From assembly GCA_001792895.1 (NCBI GenBank), contig MARA01000003.1:868001-932000 (forward strand): 64,000 nucleotides of DNA. The letters run 5' to 3'. Under the pieces are notes generated by a model. That model saw nothing but the letters and a program-made list of their open reading frames with translations, searched no databases and was not told where the DNA came from. The position numbers and the translations under genes are program-made. This DNA comes from Lentinus brumalis (Eukaryota; Basidiomycota; Agaricomycetes; Polyporales; Polyporaceae). This document shows, one piece after another, positions 1 through 11,339 of the stretch. Within the stretch, counting starts at the first letter, position 1. Each line of letters starts with the position of its first letter.

Positions 1-308
1 CATCAAACCTGTACTTGTTATGTGCGCAGACGCGGTATGGTCAGATACGTTTCCATTGGTTACGTGTCCAACGTCGCCATAGCCCAGGTCTGCCCGGAGG
101 GCCTTGCTATGAGGCAATGAGGAGATGTTACGACGTCTGATCACTTGTGATGCTTGGCTTTCGCTGCGCAATGTATCCTTGTTTATATATATACGTACTT
201 CATCCATGTCGATGTCTTCCACCACCACAGTTTTTGCGTAAACAAAGGCCGCACCGCGATGGGCCAAGGCCCCAACCAGTTCAATCATACATGACACCGT
301 CACGGCGG

Positions 309-356
309 AAATACAACAGTAGAGATACAGCAAAATACAACGGTAGAGATACAGCA
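309..356. repeat. Two-copy 24-bp tandem repeat
   Basis: Two adjacent 24-bp units, 309-332 and 333-356, differ at a single base (A to G). They lie in a stretch without a convincing gene. Nothing suggests a function; replication slippage is the simplest origin. Confidence 0.85.
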
Positions 357-451
357 CGAGCACGAAACTTAGCACAAACAATTCAAATGGAACAGGACGG
401 GCGGACTACCTGCCGCATCCATGATGCTCATGAGAAGGATCATACCTCGTC

Positions 452-690
452 CTACCCACTATACTCCTCCTGGGTGACGTCCTCCTTTTCCACAATGCGC
501 TCTGCCCGCGGATCAACCTCCTCCACATTATCCTCACCGACATCGTCATCAGAATAATACACTTCGCCAAGTTCGCAATCTTCCTGAAAACCGACAACCT
601 CCCAGACAGACTCACGGCGGGCACAGCCCCGAAAGTGGCGGCGAGAAATCTTCGTAAAATCCTCCACGTAGCTCAGCTGCCACGGAATTA
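452..690 (-). pseudogene. Coding-like fragment with acidic C-terminus, on the left inverted-repeat arm
   Basis: On the minus strand an open frame runs from the left repeat arm leftward to a stop near 452. It begins after a possible splice acceptor (CAG just before CTGAGC) and contains the stretch LSYVEDFTKISRRHFRG, followed by an acidic Glu/Asp-rich tail. The plus-strand copy in the right arm (from about 1139) encodes the related stretch LSYVEDYLKISRGQFWG. That likeness at protein level suggests both descend from one coding exon. No start, no upstream exon and no known domain are visible, so I read it as a gene remnant. It could also be the last exon of an unrecognised gene. Confidence 0.3.
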
Positions 691-778
691 ACGACAACAT
701 AACGAGGGCCAGAAAAGGTGTCCTTTCACTGGACCGCGTCCGGCATTCCTGGCGGCGAGAAAGGACACCTTTCCCGGT
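603..778. repeat. Left arm of a diverged inverted repeat
   Basis: The reverse complement of this arm aligns over its whole length with 1045-1222. The best block is a perfect 23-bp match (658-680 against 1139-1161); flanking blocks are conserved with substitutions and small indels, including matching GTGTCCTTTCTCGC stretches. About 265 bp separate the arms. No transposase, target-site duplication or terminal signal is visible. Confidence 0.75.
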
Positions 779-1044
779 CATTTCTGCGAGACAATGGACT
801 GCCCGAAATGGGCATGGTATGCATCTCAACGCCAACTTTTCCGGGATCCGAGAAGTTTCGCCAAGTAGGCCTCCTTTGTCTTCGCTATCTCGTGTCCGAA
901 AAGCTTGATCGAGCCAAAAATCTTCGTGATATCAACGGAGAACGTCCATTGAAGGACACCTTTGTCTGGGTATCATTTTCTGCGCCGAGAAAGTTCAGTG
1001 AATGCTAGCCTTTCTCGTGCTTTTCCAGCGGTTTGAAATTCCAG

Positions 1045-1222
1045 ACAAATGTGTCCTTTCTCGCACTCAGAAAAGTCAGTCGGAGTCGCATGAAAGGCGA
1101 CTTTTCCTGATCCCTGTAAAGTTGTCAGAAACTCCGCGGCAGCTGAGCTACGTGGAGGATTACCTGAAGATTTCTCGCGGCCAATTCTGGGGCCGTGCCC
1201 GCCGTGACTCCTCAGGGGGGGC
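1045..1222. repeat. Right arm of a diverged inverted repeat
   Basis: This is the partner of 603-778 in opposite orientation. The arm overlaps the predicted C-terminal end of the doubtful minus-strand gene at 1160-2518 (its stop codon lies inside the arm), so the duplication may have truncated or extended that gene. Confidence 0.75.
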
Positions 1223-2518
1223 ATCCTGCAAAACCGCCCTCAGCCGCATCATGCCAGCGCCCTCACCAAAGGTCCAGACCACACGCAACTTCTCCATCAA
1301 GTCCTCACCAGCACTGTCAAAAGAACAATGAGCGCAATGAGCAGCGACATCCATCAAGAGATGAATTTACTCACTCCTCTCTCTCCAGCCACTCAACGAA
1401 CCGGGCCGTACCCGAAGCCCATGCCATGACCTCGGCATCGACATACCCGAACCCTGGGCAGTCATGGCCATGCGCCGTACCATGCGAGCGGTCCGCAGCT
1501 TGATTGAGGATATCAACGTAGCAGCGCAGCAGCGCAGCAGCGCAGCACTGCGGCGCAAACATTGTTATAGACGAATGGGAACCTGCGACTGCTGCGAGGC
1601 ATTGGTCCTGGGATCCAAGGAACGGTGCTGTCGCACGATGGGCAGCGGAGCACTGAATGCCACAGCCCGCAGCATGGAAACACATCCGAGAAGGCCCATT
1701 GAAGGATACAGTGCGCACAGAACGAGTGGCTACATCCCGCGCCGTTCAGCGAGTATGGGCGTGCCCTGTAGATATACCTGTCAGCTTACGATAGCGCATC
1801 CGACGAGAACAAGGACTCACAGGACGCGCAAACACCTAATCATATGCACGTCAGTATCAATACCAACGCAAAAGACAAGAAACGTACAATATGCAGGTCA
1901 GCTTGCGATGCAACTCCGACAACACCCACTGCACATGAAGGGAAGGGTCGACCGTCAAGACAACGTCAACCGTGCGGGAAACGTCTGCTGGATGTGTATC
2001 ATTTGAGACAAAGATATGTGGTGATGGCGCGTGGATTTCCTCGCAGCATGGCGCTGGTCTCAAAGACTCCGCCTGCGCAGGCACAACCTTCATTCTGCCG
2101 CACAGTCCCTCTTCCCCTTCTTGCAATGCTCCCTCCAGCTCACTTAAACGTTCCTCTCGCACGCACAGTGCCTCCTCCCTTTCCCGCAGTGCTTTCAGCG
2201 GGCGACGGCGACGAACCGTCCCCTGCAAAAGATTCTTCCGCACCAAGCGAGCTGCCAATCCAGAGCTTGGGATACTCATACACACTGGTAACAAACACAC
2301 TCACCTTTCTCACCAGAGATCTCCGAACGACCCAACATCCGTACCGCTCGCCTGGACCGTAACTTGTCTCTGATGGCTAGGATGGCATTCCGAACCTTTG
2401 ATGACACCATGCCCCGGTACAGTCGATTGCTCACTGTCGAAAGCCAGTCGGGAACAAGAAAGCCGGCAATGACAGCAGCGAAACAGAAAAAGGACAAGGC
2501 AACGGCGCAACAGAGCAA
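1160..2518 (-). CDS. Doubtful hypothetical protein, possible membrane segment and coiled coil
   Basis: Three minus-strand stretches look coding but I cannot join them all. An upstream stretch (2276-2518) reads a hydrophobic segment of about 20 residues ending in GFLVPDW; it has no ATG in the visible frame. A middle stretch (about 1990-2250) reads a charged heptad-like segment (LREREEALCVREERLSELEG). A downstream stretch ends in ARFVEWLERE, then a well-formed intron (donor GTGAGT near 1375, acceptor TTTTGACAG near 1321) restores the frame into AGEDLMEKLRVVWTFGEG. The stop lies in the right inverted-repeat arm. The last splice is the best evidence that a gene existed here. I recognise no family, and the ends and intermediate exons are guesses; it may be decayed. 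Confidence 0.3.
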
Positions 2519-2777
2519 GGGAGTAACTGCTAGTAACTGACACCGCCGAACAGACCAGACAGCCGGTAAGCAAGTGCCAAATCGGACTATGACTAATCAG
2601 ATCCCATCAGAGATCCCATCACGACGCCCACAACAGATTGATCCACAGATGCGACTTTACTACCCCACAAACCTGGTCACTAGTCGTGTCCAGGAACATG
2701 AGACTCGGCTAAGGTAGCGCTGATCATTCATTTCCTCTCCAACTGCCCGCGAAGTGGTATTCTACACTAGCCCAAGA

Positions 2778-4198
2778 CTACAGTGCAAACGACGATCGGA
2801 GAACATAGCAGAAAGCGGATGCCGATAGCGTCCAAAGCAAGGTGACAGCGGAGAGCGGCGACGACGACGCTGCGTTGACGGGGAGCAGGCCGGCAGCCCC
2901 AGGGTTCGAGACCGTCTGCGTCGCGAGGAGCTCCACTGTAGACAACAGCGTCTGGCTATGGGTGGGAAATAGTTCACAGTGAGCTAAGCGGACGGAAGGT
3001 GGTGCAATCATGCTCAAACGTACGTGAACGTGAACTCGACAGTCTGGCCGGGCGCCGTTAACGTGCTCACGAACGTCTCCTCGAGAGTGACGGTGACGTT
3101 TTGTGAGATGATCTCGGTGAGCGTCGCGGTGGCAGTGGGGGCGACGGTCTTGAATATCGTGACGAAGCCCGAGGAGGCGGTGGACGAGTTGTCGGGCGGC
3201 GCGCCGCCGGAGGGTTCGACGACGATTGTCCCGGTAGTTCGGACAGCGGGATGGTAATGTCGCCATCGCCTGCAGTTACCGTGATAATGCCTCCGCCGGT
3301 CACCTCGGTTGTTGCTGAGGTGAGGGTGCTGTTGGGCGCGGGCGTGACCGTGGCGGATGCAGTAGCGGTCCCGGTGGCGGATCCGGACTGAGCACTCGAA
3401 GTAGTGCTGCTGGTGGGATCTCTGCGGTTCGGTATCAAATCGACCGGGGGAGGGTTGTCTGGCTGAGGCTGTGCCAGAAGGGCGTTGACCGGCGAACTGC
3501 AAGTGGTATCTACGACGCCGTCGTTCTGGATTTGCACGGGTATAAACATGATCGAGAAGTAGGATGTCCCATTGAGCGTGGACGATTCGTACAAGGTTAA
3601 CTGCAACATATGCGGTCAGTCACGCATCAGAGAATTTGCGGGACGGCACGCACGTTGTAGTCTCCGGTCGACAGACAAGTGGCCACCGGCCAGTCAAGAT
3701 GCTTGACGGTGCTCCCTGGCTCCTGGGTCAGCAGTTGTGGTCCTGCTGACACGGTAATATTGCTGTTTGTGGTGGCGGAGACCAAGTACACCTCGAGCGA
3801 GTTATACGCGAACGTGCCCGCAATTCCTGAAGAGACCTGAGGCACTGTGATAGGTGGAGCAAGTCTTGGACAAGAATCGAAGCACATACATCGATAGCTA
3901 TGGACGCATTGCTCCCCGCATGCAGTACGCTGAGCAATGCGTGAGATTCCGTCAGCAGATGCACAATTCATCGGCTTCTCGTGCATGGAAGGGTTTCGTA
4001 CGTATTCGGGGCCGGGGAATCTAGCACTGAGAGGCCGTCGCTGACTGAGCTTTGGGCGTTGACGACGGGGATGTACGCGGAAGCGAGGAGGCAGAGGAAG
4101 GCCGAGAGCAGAAACCGAGAAAGCAGTGGAAGTAGGAGACGAGAAAGCCCTAGCCATGGAGGGAGGGCGCCGTGTAGGTGAACCAGCACCATTCGCAT
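2778..4198 (-). CDS. Secreted, GPI-anchored Ser/Thr-rich protein (one-base frame break)
   Basis: This is a predicted cell-wall or plasma-membrane-anchored protein of unknown role. The N-terminus (ATG at 4198) is a strong signal peptide with a Leu-rich core, cleaved after PVVNA. A conserved extracellular module follows, with VKHLDWPVATC and YNLTLYESSTLNGTSYF, a pattern common in Agaricomycete secreted hypotheticals. After it come Ser/Thr-rich linkers with N-glycosylation sites and a C-terminal small-residue plus hydrophobic tail typical of GPI attachment. Exons: 4198-4002, 3929-3890, 3836-3654, 3600-3024, 2955-2778. The fourth exon changes frame near 3230-3232 (CCC on the plus strand): one extra base there makes the whole model about 391 residues and fits the final splice phase exactly. 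The gene is divergent from cyclin H across about 250 bp. Confidence 0.75.
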
Positions 4199-4447
4199 CG
4201 CTTCACATAGGTGTGCGATGGAAGTCCAGCGGCCTAGAAGGGTGGGGAAGAGGAGGTCGAGCCTGCGAGCTGAGACCAGGGCGAGTGTCTATGGTGCGCA
4301 GCGCATCGAGAGCAGTGAGCTGATGCTGTTGGACACTCACACGGGCCGTCGCTATGGTCGGTCCGTAGCCCGTCTGTAGACCGCCGATCTCAGATCTCCA
4401 CACCAGGCACGCCACCCGAGGCGAGTTCGCTCTTGACGAAGACCACC
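4199..4447. promoter_or_regulatory. Divergent promoter region, GPI protein / cyclin H
   Basis: About 250 bp separate the two opposed start codons, so both promoters must lie or overlap here. I see no clear TATA box. The assignment rests only on gene orientation. Confidence 0.5.
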
Positions 4448-5905
4448 ATGACTGCTGCTCTTGCCACAGATACACAACCCGTCGCCTCATCCTCGACCCA
4501 GCGGCAGCCTCTTTATGAAGCAAGCACGCAGTATCGTCACTGGCGGTTCTCACCAGAGCAGCTCGTGCATATGCGGAGCACCCTCAACGTAGCCGCAGTC
4601 TCTGCCATCCGGGATGCGTTCGAGGCCGACTCTGCAAGTGAAATCTATGCTGTCGCCTCGCCTGTGCTCACAAGTCTTCATGCAGCCAGGATCGTCCTCC
4701 AGCGTATCGTTTCTCAGCGCAGAGGAGGAGCACCTCCTTGTGAAGCTGTACGTTGGCAAGATCGCTCAGCTATGCGGACACTTCCGGTTCCCCGAGGAGG
4801 TGGAGGCTACTGCGGTCACATATATGAAGAGGTTCTACCTCAAGAATACAGTCATGGATTGGCACCCGAAGAATGTTATGTGAGTACTTGTGTCTTGTCG
4901 CGTCACGATGACCATCGTGAGCCACATGTCTGGGCATGACGCGCAACTGCTACCAACTGCCACACATCCTGTACCTGGGCAGAGCAATATCCACGGTAAT
5001 GGATCAGGTTTCATATGTCACCGCAGTTGAGACGTCCAAGATACGCTTCTAGGCTGACCGTCATGCTAAGAATTACCTCCAGCAACTACATGGAATAGGT
5101 CGTGGCGATCGCGCAGGTCACGCCTCACTGCTGCCTACTGACGACAATTGGACAGGCTAACAGCATTATTTCTTGCCACAAAGACCACCAATCACCCCAT
5201 TGCTCTCGAGTCGTATGCATCCCACATACCAAAAACGTCTCCCTCAGACGTGTTAGATCTCGAGTTCCTGGTCGCACAAAGCCTCGGCTTCGATTTCGCA
5301 GTTTGGCATCCCCACAAAGCATTGTGGGGTATCTGGCTAGACGCTCAGGTACGGTGCAACTTGCATATCTGCTCACTAGAAACATCGCTGACCAAAGGGG
5401 CCGGATTCGCCAGACCTTGCCGGATGTCTCAATCGAAGAGCTCAGCAAAGCCTACGAAACGGCACACGGCCACGTCCGCGCAGCTCGGCTCACTGATGCG
5501 GAGTTCATCTACACGCCGTCCCAGATCGCGCTGGCCTGCTTCTCACTTGCATCACCAACACTCGCGACAGCGTGGGCGCAAGCCAAGTTTCCATCTTCTC
5601 CACAACCTGCCGCCCTGGAGTTCCTCGAACCAATCAAGGAGATCATCCTCCGGGATGGTTCGCCACCAGACGTCGAAGCGGTGCGGGAGGTCGACCGACG
5701 GCTGAGATTGTGCAAGAACCCTGAGAAGATCCCAGGGACGAATGCATACATCAAGAAGCAGCAGGAGAAGGACAGGCAAGCCGACGAAAAGAGGCTACGG
5801 AAGGCAGAGGCGGCGCGGATTGCTATGGAAGAGGGCGACCCGTTTGGGAGCGAGTTGGCGAAGAAGGCCGCGGAGGACCTCGACGACGATGACGATGACG
5901 ACTGA
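4448..5905 (+). CDS. CCL1: Cyclin H, TFIIH / CDK-activating kinase subunit
   Basis: Cyclin H partners the Cdk7/Kin28-type kinase in TFIIH, which phosphorylates the RNA polymerase II CTD. Exons 4448-4637, 4675-4879, 5156-5348 and 5414-5905 give 359 residues in one frame. Family marks are the N-terminal YRHWRFSPEQL segment, the first cyclin fold (SAEEEHLLVKLY, EVEATAVTYMKRFYLKNTV, then MLTALFLATKTTNH), and the second fold (DVLDLEFLVAQSLGFDFAVWHPHKAL, YTPSQIALACF). The C-terminus is a Lys/Arg/Glu helix ending in an Asp-only tail, in keeping with cyclin H. ATG 4448 is the first in-frame ATG. The first intron is only 37 nt, and the second (276 nt) is long for this window. The identification is firm; the 37-nt intron is the least certain junction. 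Confidence 0.92.
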
Positions 5906-6557
5906 CAGTCTATTGGCAGGCCTGCGACTCGGAAGACATACGAGCTCACTTCGAACCACACATGGGTGATCTCCGCGATCATGTTAGGATCCCGGAGAAG
6001 CTGTCAAACTCTCTGTGTCGTGTTCCTCGCAGACGCCCCGTCGACAGTTGGTAGTCTTTGTAAACCCTGTATTTACGCAACGTACGAGGTAACGAACAAG
6101 ATGGATTTCGCGAGGGCTGTGACCTACGGCATGGTCGGCGCGGTGTTTCGAGATGAACGCGCGGGCCAGGTTCGGGCGGTCTCTGGAACGACGCTGCGAA
6201 CATGAACGGATCAGCGTGCACCGTGCTGTTGTACTTATGGCCACGCATGCAGGAGCTGTGTGGAGGTGTCAAATAGAACGGCCTGACGGGCATGGACTGG
6301 AAGATGTAGCCGGGTATGACAGGACAGTGTTCGCGTGATGCGTGAGACCAGGCGACGCCTCTCAGACGGAGATGCGGCCGATTTGCGAGCAGCGCGCTCC
6401 TCGTCACGGCCTCCTCGAGAGCCTTTCTTCTCTTCCACTTCCGACGCCCTTCCCTCCTCTTCACCACGCTCGCACTCCGGCAGCTCTCATCCTGGCGGTC
6501 TCTGCGCCTCCGCTGCTGCGCTCTCCCCCTGCGTCCTGCTGACGACTGGCCCGGAAC
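5906..6557. other. Intergenic, 3' end of cyclin H and promoter of the CNH-GYF gene
   Basis: No coding exon on either strand is convincing here. A pyrimidine-rich stretch (about 6395-6540) precedes the next start codon, as is usual for basidiomycete promoters and 5' leaders. Confidence 0.5.
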
Positions 6558-9500
6558 ATGACCGCCTACCCAGCCGGCCTCTCCACAGACAGTCTCGAGC
6601 TCAACCTCGCTGCATCCGGCTCTCCTCCCCCTACCCAGGAAGACCACTGGAGCGACACGCATGATACCATTGAGACGGACTATGAGCGGGATGTCATCGA
6701 GGAAGTCGATGAGAATGTCGAGGATCTCACCGTCCAAGGACCCAAGGTGACCTCGGACAAAACATCCACCCACGAGATCGACTCGCCCTCCCCCACCCAT
6801 CTTAACTCGACCCATGCGCAGGAACATGCATCCGATGCGGATGCCACGAGCGTACATAGCATGCCTCTCGTGCAGGTCACGGAGCCCACCAGCCCCACAG
6901 TCCCTGCGACCCCCCGCAGCGTGCATTCTCACCATTCCGCGGCGACTGCCCCGGTGAACACCAGCCTGGCTCCCCCATCGCACTCCGGCCACGAGCGAAG
7001 GAGACGCAATCGGACCACGCTCGATGTGAGTACTCTTCTAATTCTGGTCTCCCCCCGCTCAGGACTGGTCTCTGACTTCAACAGGCCCGTGCTTCCAACC
7101 GCTTCTCTGGATTTCTGTCGAGTCTCATTCATCGTCGCGACCCTCCACCAAACCCTCCACCCGAGCCAAATCCGCCATCTACCTCATCCCTGAATCACTC
7201 GTCCCGTACATCGTCGCCCATCCCTCCACGACCATCCACCCCACCGCCTCCATTGCCACCGCCGACACTGGATGATCTCGGTCTCACCCTCTCTTCGCTC
7301 ACTGGCCACTTGTCACCCGCGCACTTCACGAATCCGCCCACAAGTGGAGCGTTCCTTGCGCCACATTACTTGCTACTGTGCCACCAGCAAGGACTGGATG
7401 TTCTACCCTTGATCTCCCCTCCAGCGCCACAGCCTTATGCTCTGGTCCGGAGAGCACCGTTCAAGAGCGTCGTCGTGATGGAACATCGCGGAGTGCTCGT
7501 TGCTATTGCTGGTCGCAGAGATGGTGTCAGGGTGTATGCGCTCGAGGAGATTCGCAGGATGGTCGAGTGGCGCATGGACGTCGAGATGCGTCGGGAGCGA
7601 GAACGGGCTCGTCGGGAGGAGACGAAACGGCCGCTTACCGCCATAGCTCTCATCCATCATGAGGATCCGGCGAAGAGGGGCTCGAGCGAGAAGCAGCCGG
7701 CGATTGTGCATACAGTCGCTAGCGACAACAAGCCTGCCCCGCCTCGGAGAGGGTCTGTATCGGTGGGCCAACCTCGTCCTCCAGTCGTCCGTGCTCCGAA
7801 ACCTAAGACGTCATCGTTGCGCTCGGCGCCGTCTGAACCATCTGGTCCTCCGCCGGCTTACTCGAGTCCTCAACAAGAACGCGAGCGGGATCAGGAGCGG
7901 GAACGGGAACGAGAGCGCCAGCGTGAACGAGAACAAGTCGCCTCCCGTCCGCGTGCAAGGTCAAGGGCTACGTCCGTAAGTGAGGTTCTTGCAGGGACCA
8001 TCTCTCGACGCCACACCATGACGAACGTCAATGGCGAGACCGAACCACTGGAGGATGCCAAGGGTGACTGGGCATCCAGTGACGACGAGGCTATCAACGT
8101 CGTGGCCGCTCCCAGCGGTAGTCAAATGCTTGATGAGCGGACGAGCGCCATGGCCGCCGCTTCCGCAGCCGTCACAACCGCTGGTACCAGTCGCCTTGAG
8201 ATGGGAAGGTCGGCAACAGCGCCCTCTCTGAGCTCAAGGGCCAATCGGCGAAGTCGACCTGCGAATCTGGATCTGTCCCTCTCCAGGTCGAACACGAGCA
8301 ATATGGTACCGGTCCCACCACCGTCTCCTACCCCGACCCTCTTAACACTTCGACAGGCACTCAGCGTTAATGGGATCTCCAGAGACGAGGAGGGCGCTAT
8401 GTCTCCAGACATGGACGGCGATGCGGATGGTGAAGAGGAAGAAGACGGGGAACCTAACCCCTCTTCGCCCACGACGCCCACACGCGAACGTATCTCTCTA
8501 GCTGAAGCACTATTCGAGAGTAGGCTACCGGAGCTTCCGCCAGTCGGCACCCGACGGGACCAGGAACCCATCATCATCAACCCGGATGCTGCTGGCGATG
8601 TTCCTGCGAGCCCACGAACATCCGAGTCTCACTCCACCTTCACGAGGGTGAGCACAGGCGATCAGTCTAACAGGCGACGGCGCAGGTGGTCTGTCCTCGG
8701 GGGTGTGTTCACTGGCTCCGGGCAGTCGCAGTCATCCATCCCGTCGCTCTCCGAGCTCACCCAGACTCAGCCCCCTGCGCCCTCGAATCCTCCTGAGATG
8801 CGAGAGCGGCGTCCGACTGTTCTCACGCGTGCGCACTCCGGTCGGATGTCAGCTTCAGCTTCCAACGCGACGGTGACACCGGCGACGTCGCAGCGGCGAC
8901 CGTCGACGTCTCCTGGTCCGAGCACAGCTCCTGCCAGCCAGACTTCCATGGACACACCTCCGCCGCCTCTGCCGCCTTCCGCGTCCTCTACGCACTCGCG
9001 CTTCCTCCCGCGTCTCCTCCACAACGCGCTTGGACGGCGCTCTGACGACGTTGCACCGCTCCCCCGGACCGCCGGTGCTGGGTCAGAAAAAGCTTCCAGT
9101 ATGCTCCCGCCGCCACACGCGCCTGCGCCCAAGTTAGAGTACGTGAAGCTTCCAGGCACGAAGGGTGCAGTGACAGTGAAGGCGGTGGAAACAGCAAAGA
9201 AGAGGTAAGCTTCCATCTGCACCGCGCCCCCGTGCAAGAAGTCGACACTAACGCTGACCATTGCCAGCTTCCTTGCAATCCTTTGTGGGGACAACGGAGA
9301 GAAGGTCGAACTGTTCGCTGGAACATATCGAACAGCGCTCGGGCTGTCTCGCACGTTCATCCTCCCCGATTCGCCGCGTTCCCTGGAGCTCCAGTTGCAA
9401 GGCGACGACCTCGTGGAAGTCTTTCTCGTTTTCTCCCAGAACGTTTTCGGATTGGAGCCCGCGACTGTTCGGGTCCGTGAGGTGAGGATTGGACGCGCTG

Positions 9501-10933
9501 AAAGGAGGGCGGCTCGTCGACGCGCCAGGGAGAATCAGTCCGGGCAGTCGCCCGATGCCGACACAGATACCGGTGCTGCCAATGCCGAGGAAGAAGTTTC
9601 AGTAAACGTGACTATCGGGGTCGCCGCCACGCCGCCTGCCATGGATGAGCCACAACCGACTTCGTCGTCTGGGATTGCCTCGCCACCCTCGGAGTCGACG
9701 ACGCAGCTTTCGATAGAGACCAGCACCGCCATTGCGAATTCCACGGACGAACTAGTCTCCCTTGCGACGGCGCAGATGAGCCCGTACACGACTTTCCAGC
9801 AGCTCTCGTTCTCTCCGAACTTTCCGCTGGCTACAGTGGCGGACGAGTACATCATTCCGCCGACGTATCGCTCATTTTTGGAGTATAGGAACCAGTACGA
9901 GCCAGAAGTGGAAGGCACTCCTAACACGGATCTCTCGCAAGTTCAGTTCTCCCCTCCGGGTCTACCTGTTCCTATGCAAGGTCCGCCGTCGAAGTGGCTG
10001 TATCGCGATCCCAAGGGCGTCGTTCATGGTAAGCAGTCTTGTCGTGCATATGCACTCGTCCCCCACTTACCCGTGTTACTAGGTCCTTGGAAAGCTTCCT
10101 TAATGCAAGCGTGGTACCGCGATGGACTGTTGCCCCCGGATCTCCCGGTTAGGAGGGAAGAGGATCCCGATTACATCCTGTTGAAGGACTTGCGACTACA
10201 GTGCCTCGATCCGACACATCCATTCCGTTCATCGCCACCACCACCTGTCGCGCCAATGCCTATCCCCGACGCTTCCAAACCGCTCCTTCCTCCTCAGTCT
10301 CTACTCGCCCAGCCCAAACACTTTGGCCCTCCGGCGTTGTTCTACAGCTCCCGTGGCGGCCACAGCACGACCATCGTCGACTCTCGTGGGAGGTCCGTCC
10401 TCAAGGGCCGCTTCATGTGGAGCACTGACGACCCTGCGGACGAGTCGCGCTCATTGAGTCGTCTTGGCGATGTCAAGCGCCTCGAGGCGTTCGACGTCAA
10501 AGACCGCGCGGTCCTCGTCGCTATGCGCCAGGGCGGCTTGGAGGCCGTGGACTTCGGCGATGCGCTCTTGAAGCCTGCGGACCATTCACGCACGATTCTC
10601 CCGCATTTCCATCCTTCCATCTCAGTTACGAACCGCCGCGGACCCTTTGTCTGGAAGATCGGCACCCCTCTTGACCCGTCGAGGGCACCCCAAGGTCCCA
10701 TGGGCCCTCTGCCGATGCCGTCGACGAGACCTCTTGCTCCCCGGAAGAAGCAGAGCACCGGCCCATCCAAGTCGCCCGGGCGTTCTGAGTTCATGGCGTC
10801 TGGCGACGGCGACGGTGAGCAGAACGAGGAAGTAATCTTCCTGGGACGGAAGGACGACGAGATGTACATCTGCGAGAAGTCGAGCACGACGTTCAGGGTC
10901 CTGAAGCTGTCCCCGACACCGACCTTGTCATAG
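6558..10933 (+). CDS. CNH domain (split) plus GYF domain protein
   Basis: Exons 6558-7025, 7085-9204, 9268-10028 and 10083-10933 make 1,399 residues in one frame. The N-terminus is acidic and Ser/Pro-rich. Residues about 250-330 look like the first part of a CNH (citron homology) fold (LDVLPLISPP, VVVMEHRGVLVAIAGRRDGVRVY). Some 530 low-complexity residues follow, including an Arg/Glu run at 7884-7935, before the rest of the CNH fold (FLAILCGDNGEKVELF, RTFILPDSPRSLELQL) at about 864-930. A GYF domain comes at about 1,105-1,155 (KWLYRDPKGVVHGPWKASLM, WYRDGLLPPDL). CNH domains usually bind small GTPases or adaptors, and GYF domains bind proline-rich peptides, so a scaffold in signalling or trafficking is likely. 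The GYF call is strong, the CNH call moderate; the combined role is inference. Confidence 0.8.
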
Positions 10934-11339
10934 AGCCAGCTCCTCGGTCTCCCAGCACGAGCATGATCACGATCCTGGTCACGATCTGTCATTATTCTGC
11001 CCATCGTGGACGATGGAGTTTGTTCCATATACCTATTACCTGCTGTATTTTGTAGCGGCCGCTCCGAGACTGATGGTGGATTGGGACGTTGCAGCCACGC
11101 TTCCGGGTCATAAGTAGAGACTGTCTCTCGTACACGCACACGTACCACCAGCTACCGCGTATTATATCCATCCGCACTACACTTACTACTACTATTTAGC
11201 ATGTCTTGTCGTACTTAGCTTAGCATGTCTCCACAGCTATTGAGTATGAATATACGGAATCGAGCCGGAGAGGGCTCGACCATGGGAAGAGAGACGGTAG
11301 ATACATCCGACGCAGCCGAAACCAAAGTATGCACGAATA

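Noticed and set aside
1500..1558. CAGCGCAGCAGCG run as a microsatellite or coding poly-Ala
   Set aside because: Short and impure, open in several frames; no support for a functional repeat.
5979..6992. A 337-codon open frame on the minus strand
   Set aside because: It overlaps the N-terminal exon of the CNH-GYF gene in antisense, has an Arg-rich irregular composition and no family resemblance.
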